Source: Acidobacteriota bacterium
Lineage (GTDB): Bacteria > Acidobacteriota > Terriglobia > UBA7540
Length of the DNA: 12,174 nucleotides
Assembly: GCA_003165615.1 (NCBI GenBank)
Contig: PLWR01000136.1
Coordinates: forward strand, 2,670 to 14,843
Direction of reading: 5' to 3'
Below, piece by piece: positions 7,139 to 12,174 of the stretch (its first letter is position 1; each line of letters begins with the position of its first letter). The notes under the pieces are model-generated. The model searched no databases. It was given only the letters and a program-made list of their open reading frames with translations, and was not told the DNA's origin. The position numbers and the translations under genes are program-made.

Positions 7139-7172
7139 GGTCGCTCATTTCTGGGTAGAGGAATGAAAGGAT

Positions 7173-7184
7173 GGAAAATTTTCC
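7173..7184. promoter_or_regulatory. Perfect 12-bp palindrome GGAAAATTTTCC between endopeptidase gene and hypC
   Basis: The sequence GGAAAATTTTCC is exactly self-complementary and lies in the 53-bp gap, 34 bp upstream of the hypC start. It could be an operator half-site pair or chance; no regulator is indicated. Confidence 0.3.
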
Positions 7185-7191
7185 GGGGACG

Positions 7192-7740
7192 TTAGATGAC
7201 CACAAGCCGTTTCGAACCCCAACGGGCAGTTACGGTCGCAATGGCCCGCCTTAAACCGTCCCCGGAATCTTGGGCGTGGGGGGCGTCGGCAGCCTCCCAA
7301 TTGTGCGCTATCTCCGCCACCAGGTCGGCAACCAACCCCACCGCCGACTTCACCGCGTCGTGCATCTCGCCACCTAAGGTCAAACAGTCCGCCGCCTCTA
7401 CCGCCAGAATAATGACATCTTTCGGGACATTAAGTAGCAATTCCTTGGCCAACTGGAGGGTCTCCAGCAGTCCGACGTAGTGAGGTGAGGGGCCATAGAC
7501 CGACTTCATGTCCGAACTTCGCAGTACGTAAAGGGTTCCGGGGGATACATTGCCGGTCTGAATACTATCCACGACCACCAGAAGGTGAATTTCTGCCAAA
7601 TAGTCGATGAGATGGAAGCCCGAATCCGAGGTAAAAACAACATCCATCTGGGGGAAACGCCGCTGAAGTTCCTCCGAAGCGGCTAAACCGAAGGCGTCGT
7701 CAGCGAGCAACTCATTGCCGAGACAGAGGATGCGAAGCAT
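7192..7740 (-). CDS. Hydrogenase maturation endopeptidase (HybD/HycI/FrhD type)
   Basis: This peptidase checks nickel loading and removes the C-terminal extension of the large subunit. The 182-residue product aligns with E. coli HybD at its three metal-sensing positions: D15 in GNELLADDAFG (Glu16 in HybD), D58 in VVVDSI (Asp62) and H87 in SPHYVGL (His93). The ATG at 7740 gives MLRILCLGNE, the expected N-terminus. An in-frame ATG at 7923 would add 61 residues with no family similarity, partly translated from repeat. The substrate is presumably MvhA encoded upstream, which keeps an uncleaved tail in its gene. No Shine-Dalgarno site is seen; the ATG is preceded by a 7-mer repeat and a T-rich stretch. 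Confidence 0.93.
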   Translation of the reverse strand: MLRILCLGNELLADDAFGLAASEELQRRFPQMDVVFTSDSGFHLIDYLAEIHLLVVVDSIQTGNVSPGTLYVLRSSDMKSVYGPSPHYVGLLETLQLAKELLLNVPKDVIILAVEAADCLTLGGEMHDAVKSAVGLVADLVAEIAHNWEAADAPHAQDSGDGLRRAIATVTARWGSKRLVVI

Positions 7741-7748
7741 AAAAGAAA

Positions 7749-7780
7749 GTCCGATGTCCGGGGTCCGGGGTCCGAAGTCC
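7749..7780. repeat. Tandem 7-mer repeat (GTCCGRR)n before the endopeptidase gene
   Basis: The heptamers GTCCGAT, GTCCGGG, GTCCGGG and GTCCGAA plus GTCC end 8 bp before the ATG at 7740. The minus-strand junction reads GGAC-TTTCTTTT-ATG, closely resembling GGAC-TTTTTTCT-ATG before hypD. The rest of the gap to the propeller gene (7781-7844) shows only a short direct repeat of GGATCGCT on the minus strand. Confidence 0.85.
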
Positions 7781-7844
7781 AAAGCGATCCTATTGAGCGA
7801 TCCTGCTGTCGCGGTTTGCTCTCCGCCCTTACATGTCGATTGGG

Positions 7845-8972
7845 TTAAGGCAGACGGTAGAGGGACAACTTCAGCGGAGAACCGACCACAAACATCGAGC
7901 CATCGGGCGAGAATGCAGTCCAAGACTGCCCCTCGGCGAGCTTGTCCGGCTTCACTTCGGCGATAGGCTCTCCCGTCTCGATAGAATAAACCACAAAACG
8001 CTCGCGATTAAGCAGATGCACGCCGTTATAGGTCGCGACTTGCAGGGCAACGCGTTTACCATTCTGCGAAACACCAGCGAATGAAAACTCACCTTTCACA
8101 GATAGAGATCTAACCACATTACCCTTTGTATCAATGATCAACGGACTTTTGCAGCCGGGAACGAGAACAAGATCATCGGTCAAGAACTCAGGCCTACCGC
8201 CGCACTTGCCATGGTAAATGAGGTGATCTCCGGCAGTGTCTACGTAAGTCACAAAGCTGTGATCGCTCGGGTATTTGCCGTACCAGTACACGTTATCCGT
8301 TAGGAAGCCTTTACTACTAACCGATGTAGCCACAGAGGGACTTGCGGTAAGTCCTGTCGCGGTCAGGGTTCGAGCATCGACCAACTCAAATCCTGGACTG
8401 GTCGCATTCCCGAGCGTCGAACCGTCCGGAGACATGTTCTCGATTTTCCCGGTCTGTTGTCCCCGCGCGTGATAGTCGAAAGCTCCGGAATCATTCAAGT
8501 CCGGCGTAACCCGCAATACGGTGCGTCCTGCGACGATCACGTGCGAGTCATTGGTTGCAAACAAGTGTACCGGTCGAAACGCTGCTATCTCGCGGGTTTC
8601 CTTTACCTCTCCCGTCTGCGTATCAAGCGACAGGAGTTCATAGATCCGCTCTGGAAATTGACCGCCCTCGCTATTCCTCCTTCCCTTACTCAATGCAAGC
8701 ACAAGACGATTCCCCGCAAAGACAACGCTGCGCGTAGCGGAGAACACCGAACCCGTCTGGGAGTCCACGTGCGGCCCTGTGAATGTCGGGCCACCAGGTC
8801 CGACGGCAAAGCCCATCACCGTTTCGCCCTTCGCCAGCGGGCCTATTGACCACACACGTGTTGGCGCTTGCAGTTTGTCGGCAAATCCGACGCCTACTGG
8901 CGCCATCGCTAACAATGTTCCTAACCCAAAATGTATAATGTGCCGCCAACAAGTCTTGACATTACTTTGCAT
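7845..8972 (-). CDS. Secreted beta-propeller-like protein, function unknown
   Basis: I do not recognise a named family. The 375-residue product begins with a likely Sec signal peptide: basic start (MQSNVKTCWRH), hydrophobic core (about 12-29) and a plausible cleavage after A31 (VGFA-DK). The rest has degenerate WD40/YVTN-like blade units, each with a turn such as DTQTGEV, SIETGEP, DTKGNV or SPDGS: LLSLDTQTGEV, MSPDGSTLGN, FELVDARTLT, FSPDGSMFVVGSPLKLSLYRLP. This suggests a beta-propeller outside the cytoplasm. I chose the ATG at 8972, 20 bp after the mvhA stop, because it gives a clean signal peptide; the in-frame ATG at 9020 would overlap mvhA. The gene has no known place in a cytoplasmic hydrogenase operon and by eye is less GC-rich than its neighbours, so it may be an inserted passenger. 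It could alternatively act in a redox or sensory process at the envelope; nothing here tests that. Confidence 0.78.
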   Translation of the reverse strand: MQSNVKTCWRHIIHFGLGTLLAMAPVGVGFADKLQAPTRVWSIGPLAKGETVMGFAVGPGGPTFTGPHVDSQTGSVFSATRSVVFAGNRLVLALSKGRRNSEGGQFPERIYELLSLDTQTGEVKETREIAAFRPVHLFATNDSHVIVAGRTVLRVTPDLNDSGAFDYHARGQQTGKIENMSPDGSTLGNATSPGFELVDARTLTATGLTASPSVATSVSSKGFLTDNVYWYGKYPSDHSFVTYVDTAGDHLIYHGKCGGRPEFLTDDLVLVPGCKSPLIIDTKGNVVRSLSVKGEFSFAGVSQNGKRVALQVATYNGVHLLNRERFVVYSIETGEPIAEVKPDKLAEGQSWTAFSPDGSMFVVGSPLKLSLYRLP

Positions 8973-8992
8973 ACTTATGGTCCGATGAACCA

Positions 8993-10498
8993 CTAGCTCC
9001 GCCGGATGCTCCCATCCCAATCACGGCGCAGGGTCGACTGGACGTTGCCGTGGCAGTCGTGGACGCGCACCATCAAGGGCATACTTCCAGGCAGGGAATG
9101 CGTGGCGCATCCGTGGCAGGGGTCGTAAGCGCGGAAAGCCATTTCGACCATATTCAGGATGCCTTCGGAAACAAATCCATTCGAAATGAGCCCCTTGGCG
9201 GCTTTCTCGACGCTCATCGCCATACGCGCGGCGTTATTCTGGGTAGCCACGATCATGTTGGCCTTTGTGATCAGTCCTTTATCATCCGTCTGGTAGTGGT
9301 GAATCAAGGTTCCGCGCGGAGCCTCCACCACGCCGATACCCTCGCGCGGAGTCTCCGTAGGCAGGGTGCGGATTTCGGGGCTGGTGATCTCCGGGTCATT
9401 GGAAAGCTCTGCCAGGCGCTCCGCCGCATACAGCATTTCAATAACGCGCGCCCAATGGTTCGCCAAAGTATGGTGAACCGGCTTGCCGCCCAGCGTGGCC
9501 ACATACTGCTGGTAGGCTTCCTGTGCCAGTGGAGTCGCCATGCCCTCCGCCGCATTCAGCCGGGCCAGCGGGGCCACGCAATACACGCCGCTCTCTGCTC
9601 CCTCGGCAAAGCCCTTCCAGCCCAGTGGTTTGAGATAGGCAAATTTGATGTAACTCCAGGGCTCTACGTGTTCGGCGATGTAGTCGAGGTATTTTTCCGG
9701 TGCGAACTTGTTCCACTCCTTACCTTCCGGGGTGACCACGCGGACGGAGCCATCATAGAAATTCACTTTGTTGGCCTGGTCCACCATCCCCATGTAATAA
9801 GTTCGATGGGTATAGGCGTCGGAGCGGATCATGTCAACGTACTCGCCATTCTCAAGAACCAGTTTCTGAAAGGTTTCGAGCGTAAACTGCGCAAAGTCGA
9901 CAGCCTCTTTGGCGACCTGCTTGATCTTTTCCTGCTCAGCAGCACTGATATGCTTGGCGACCCCACCGGGCAATCCCAGCACGGGATGAACGGGCTTACC
10001 GCCAATAGCCGTCATGATTTCCCGCAGCTTGCGGCGCATCCCAATAACTTTTTGGCCGACCTCGATGCCCACCTTGGCGATGACGCCGAGCACGTTGCGC
10101 TCTGCCGCCGGAGCCTTGGGTCCGACAATAAAATCGGGGCCTCCCAGGAAGTACACATGGAGGGCGTGGTCCTCGGTGACAAAGCAGGAGTAGAACAGCT
10201 CGCGAATCTTCTTGGCGGCGGGCGGCGGCGTAACCCGGTATAGAGCATCAAGCGCCTTGGTGGACGCCATGTGGTGCGCGGTTGGGCATACACCACAAAT
10301 CCGCGAGGTAATCTGCGGCATATCCTCGGCGGGGCGGCCTTGCGCAAACTTCTCAAACCCGCGCAACTCCGGGACCTGGAAGAACGCTCGCTCAACGTTT
10401 CCCTGCTCATTAAGGAATATCTCTATCTTTCCGTGGCCTTCCAGTCGCGTGATGGGATCGATCGTAATCCGTCGGCCAGCGGTCTGATTTTCCCCCAT
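8993..10498 (-). CDS. mvhA: [NiFe]-hydrogenase large subunit, group 3 (MvhA-like)
   Basis: This is the catalytic subunit with the NiFe(CN)2CO centre, which splits or forms H2 in the cytoplasm. The 501-residue product has RLEGHGKIEI near the N-terminus, the L1 motif RICGVCP (C68, C71) and the L2 motif DPCHGCATH (C461, C464, H467), so all four nickel-ligating cysteines are present. There is no signal sequence. The 34 residues after H467 form the extension removed during maturation; it contains an extra HDCHG. The ATG at 10498 is supported by GAGGTG seven bases upstream. The nearest relatives by motif and by the mvhD-G-A order are the F420-non-reducing (group 3c) hydrogenases; a different group 3 subtype cannot be excluded without a tree. 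It is separated from mvhG by 262 bp of mostly repeat DNA. Confidence 0.95.
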   Translation of the reverse strand: MGENQTAGRRITIDPITRLEGHGKIEIFLNEQGNVERAFFQVPELRGFEKFAQGRPAEDMPQITSRICGVCPTAHHMASTKALDALYRVTPPPAAKKIRELFYSCFVTEDHALHVYFLGGPDFIVGPKAPAAERNVLGVIAKVGIEVGQKVIGMRRKLREIMTAIGGKPVHPVLGLPGGVAKHISAAEQEKIKQVAKEAVDFAQFTLETFQKLVLENGEYVDMIRSDAYTHRTYYMGMVDQANKVNFYDGSVRVVTPEGKEWNKFAPEKYLDYIAEHVEPWSYIKFAYLKPLGWKGFAEGAESGVYCVAPLARLNAAEGMATPLAQEAYQQYVATLGGKPVHHTLANHWARVIEMLYAAERLAELSNDPEITSPEIRTLPTETPREGIGVVEAPRGTLIHHYQTDDKGLITKANMIVATQNNAARMAMSVEKAAKGLISNGFVSEGILNMVEMAFRAYDPCHGCATHSLPGSMPLMVRVHDCHGNVQSTLRRDWDGSIRRS

Positions 10499-10505
10499 AT
10501 CTGTT

Positions 10506-10511
10506 CACCTC
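10506..10511 (-). promoter_or_regulatory. Shine-Dalgarno site of mvhA
   Basis: GAGGTG on the minus strand lies seven bases before the ATG at 10498. It shows mvhA has its own initiation site despite the repeat-filled gap upstream. Confidence 0.7.
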
Positions 10512-10551
10512 AATTTCAGTCTCCGGCTCGTCCGCCGTCAGGAATAAAAAG

Positions 10552-10636
10552 CGTTTCACACAGGGTAATCACAGAGTACACAGAGAAGCCTCTCCGTGAC
10601 CTCTGTGAGCATTTCTCTGTGAACTCTGTGTGAAAC
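10552..10636. repeat. Palindromic 9-mer repeat, copy 3, between mvhG and mvhA
   Basis: The outer arms are exact 11-bp complements (GTTTCACACAG at 10553-10563 and CTGTGTGAAAC at 10626-10636). Inside are more CACAGAG/CTCTGTG units with 9-bp spacing in both orientations. It is the closest relative of the element at 4181-4279 and would fold in the mvhGA transcript about 50 bases upstream of the mvhA Shine-Dalgarno site. Confidence 0.88.
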
Positions 10637-10682
10637 ACTCTTAAGTCCTCGGTTCAAAGTGACTCCCAGTAAAATCAACTCT

Positions 10683-10708
10683 CCCCTCGCTCCCTTGGGG
10701 CAGAGGGG
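10683..10708. repeat. GC-rich hairpin downstream of mvhG
   Basis: CCCCTC (10683-10688) pairs with GAGGGG (10703-10708), with a CCC/GGG inner stem around a TT loop and mismatches between. On the minus strand it is followed by AGAGTTGATTTTA rather than a clean T-run, so it is at best a weak terminator. The remainder of the mvhG-mvhA gap (10637-10682 and 10709-10760) shows nothing recognisable. Confidence 0.45.
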
Positions 10709-10760
10709 CCCGGGGGGTCCGTGCCATATGCCATCATCAAATATTGCGCGGGACACCACA

Positions 10761-11753
10761 CTAGCATTCTCTCTTCCGCCGCAGCATCGATGACGGGAGG
10801 CTGTAGCGGTAAAACGTTCCCACCGGGTCGGGGACGGTTTGCACTATCTGTTCGATTTCCGCTTCCTCGTTGCTGTCGATGATGGAAGCGATGGCGGACA
10901 GGGCCTTTGCCCCGTAGTCGCGAACGCGGCTGGTGGGGCCGAAACATCCCGTGCACGCCATGTTGCCTTGGGGGCAAAGAGCCTCGCAGCCGCTGCGGGT
11001 TGCGGGTCCCAGGCACACCACCCCTTGCGCCAGCAAGCAGGTCTGTTCATCGATCAACAGATCCTGAGGCCGCTTAAACTCCTTCAAGGTGAGCTTCTCA
11101 GGGCGAGAGTCCTTACGCGGGCATTCATCGCAGAGGGCACGGTCCGGAGCGAGCACCGTGCCTTTCGGTGGCAGGTTGCCGCTCAGCAGGACGTGGACGG
11201 CCTCCCACAGAATCTTCGGCGTGGGCGGGCACCCAGGCAGATAGTAATCGACGTCCACGACCTGGTCCAGCGAACAGACGGTCTCAAAGAGTTCCGGCAA
11301 AGTTACGGAGAATCCGTTTTCCTTATGCAGAGTTTGCGGGAAGTTTTTCTCCGGATTCACCGTCGAGGGGGACTCACAGTAGGAAGATTCCATCACACCC
11401 TGGCGCGACGAAAGGTTGGCCAAACCCGGGATACCGCCCATCTGAGCGCACGAACCGAGAGCCACCAGCACCTTGGCCTTCTGGCGAAGCAAGTGGGCCA
11501 TCTCCTGCTGCTCGCTGGTACGGACGGCGCCGTTTACGAAAGCCGCCAGGATGGAGCCGTCGGGCATGGCTTCCACATCGTGCCGCTTGAAATCAAGAGC
11601 GACGGGCCAGAAAACGATGTCCACCGCCGCGACGACATCCAGCACTCGCTCGTCGAGATCCAGAACCGTCTCCTCGCAACCGCCGCACGAGGCGCACCAA
11701 TAAAAGGCGACCTTGGGTTTTGCTTTCTTGGGGACTGGTGCAGGTTCCGTCAT
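10761..11753 (-). CDS. mvhG: [NiFe]-hydrogenase small subunit, group 3 (MvhG-like)
   Basis: This is the electron-transfer subunit that carries Fe-S clusters from the NiFe site toward MvhD. The 330-residue product has the proximal-cluster ligands in CGGCE (C23, C26), GSCAQMGGIPG (C102) and PGCPPTP (C175). A cysteine-rich C-terminal half (C208, C211, C239, C247, C256, C260, C267, C270) supports two more clusters. There is no Tat signal, so it is cytoplasmic. The ATG at 11753 shares its A with the TGA stop of mvhD (TGATG), and an in-frame GTG lies one codon upstream; this overlap points to translational coupling. The C-terminus LRRKREC ends in a cysteine. In methanogens the homologous subunit pairs with MvhA and MvhD. 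Confidence 0.95.
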   Translation of the reverse strand: MTEPAPVPKKAKPKVAFYWCASCGGCEETVLDLDERVLDVVAAVDIVFWPVALDFKRHDVEAMPDGSILAAFVNGAVRTSEQQEMAHLLRQKAKVLVALGSCAQMGGIPGLANLSSRQGVMESSYCESPSTVNPEKNFPQTLHKENGFSVTLPELFETVCSLDQVVDVDYYLPGCPPTPKILWEAVHVLLSGNLPPKGTVLAPDRALCDECPRKDSRPEKLTLKEFKRPQDLLIDEQTCLLAQGVVCLGPATRSGCEALCPQGNMACTGCFGPTSRVRDYGAKALSAIASIIDSNEEAEIEQIVQTVPDPVGTFYRYSLPSSMLRRKREC

Positions 11754-12174
11754 CACGCCGCCACCTCCTGCGGAAATCTCTCTGGTTTTAGCTGCAACCT
11801 TAGCGGGCCCAGGGCTCTAACTTTTTCCACCATATCGTTCACCACCGTTTTCAGGCGTTCGGCTTCCGAGGCGGAAATCCACTCCAGGCGAAAGCGCTCA
11901 TCTTCGATTCCCATCTCGTGCAAGACGCGCCGGAGCATGTGCACGCGGCGCAGGGTTTTGTAATTCCCTTCCTGATAGTGGCAATCACCAGGGTGGCAGC
12001 CGCCAATCAGCACGCCGTCCGCGCCGCGGGCGAAGGCATCAAGGACAAACTGCGGATCCACCCGGCCCGAGCACATCGTCCGGATGACGAGGACGTTGGG
12101 CGCATACTTGACGCGCGAGGTTCCCGCCAGGTCCGCCGCCAGGTAGGTACACCAATTGCAGAAAAACGCCACGA
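11753..12174 (-). CDS. mvhD: Hydrogenase iron-sulfur delta subunit MvhD-like, 5' end beyond window
   Basis: MvhD is a small [2Fe-2S] protein that links the MvhAG hydrogenase to heterodisulfide reductase HdrA in the electron-bifurcating complex. The visible 140 codons carry the five family cysteines: the pair in FFCNWC, one in RTMCSGRV, and two in GGCHPGDC. The protein is cut by the right edge. The GTG at 12172 looks like a start but corresponds to the internal valine of the usual VAFxCNWC beginning, so a few more N-terminal residues are expected off-window. It could also be a domain fused to an HdrA protein whose beginning is not visible. Its stop overlaps the mvhG start by one base. Confidence 0.92.
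   Translation of the reverse strand, partial: VAFFCNWCTYLAADLAGTSRVKYAPNVLVIRTMCSGRVDPQFVLDAFARGADGVLIGGCHPGDCHYQEGNYKTLRRVHMLRRVLHEMGIEDERFRLEWISASEAERLKTVVNDMVEKVRALGPLRLQLKPERFPQEVAA

Noticed and set aside
7741..7923. Upstream start for the endopeptidase giving a 61-residue extension
   Set aside because: It overlaps the propeller gene and reads through a repeat; the peptidase fold begins at MLRILCLGNE.
9050..10243. 397-codon plus-strand open frame opposite mvhA
   Set aside because: Antisense shadow of a large subunit that has all catalytic motifs.
10681..10720. Rho-independent terminator after mvhG
   Set aside because: The hairpin has internal mismatches and no proper T-run on the minus strand, and mvhA downstream is needed with mvhG; kept only as a hairpin.
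10556..10759. 67-codon minus-strand open frame between mvhG and mvhA
   Set aside because: Much of it is translation of the palindromic 9-mer repeat, with no start signal or family features.
10839..11963. 374-codon plus-strand open frame opposite mvhG and mvhD
   Set aside because: It runs across two well-supported minus-strand genes and their overlap, and its product resembles no family.
12170..12172. GTG start for mvhD inside the window
   Set aside because: The codon matches the conserved internal valine before FFCNWC in MvhD-type proteins, so the true start is beyond the right edge.

Overview
The window is a one-directional block of genes, all read from the minus strand (right to left), encoding a cytoplasmic group 3 [NiFe]-hydrogenase of the Mvh type together with its maturation machinery. 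In transcription order the genes are mvhD (cut by the right edge), mvhG (small subunit), mvhA (large subunit), a secreted beta-propeller-like protein of unknown function, a hydrogenase maturation endopeptidase, hypC, hypD, hypE, hypA, hypB, a small GxxExxY-family protein, and hypF. No convincing plus-strand gene, tRNA, rRNA or CRISPR array is visible. | How the parts fit: MvhG carries the Fe-S wire and MvhA the NiFe centre. MvhD is the [2Fe-2S] adaptor that in methanogens passes electrons to heterodisulfide reductase HdrA, so an hdr-like partner may lie to the right of the window (inference). HypF and HypE make the cyanide ligands from carbamoyl phosphate. HypC and HypD assemble Fe(CN)2CO. HypA and HypB insert nickel. 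The endopeptidase then trims the MvhA C-terminal tail. All diagnostic residues of these proteins are present, so the pathway looks intact, and the mvhD-G-A order matches the methanogen arrangement. | What is unusual is the spacing. A hyp operon is normally compact, but here almost every junction holds 100-260 bp of short-period repeats (7-mers GTCCGAA, GTTTCSA and GTGACRA; a 9-mer of the CACAGAGGA type; a 10-mer of the ATCCGTGTTC type), mostly arranged as inverted pairs that can fold. They run up to start codons (hypD, endopeptidase, hypF) and supply the last codons or stop codons of hypB, hypC, hypD and probably hypA. The GxxExxY gene sits almost exactly between two direct copies of the 10-mer repeat and looks like an inserted cassette. 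| Organism: a moderately GC-rich, free-living bacterium. The dispersed intergenic repeat style and the secreted propeller protein suggest an Acidobacteriota-like (or Verrucomicrobiota/Planctomycetota-like) environmental lineage. This is a weak inference from style, not from a marker gene. | The hydrogenase itself is a known system. The candidates for novelty are the repeat-bounded GxxExxY cassette, the repeat-derived gene ends and leaders, and a possible attenuator-like fold between hypC and hypD.
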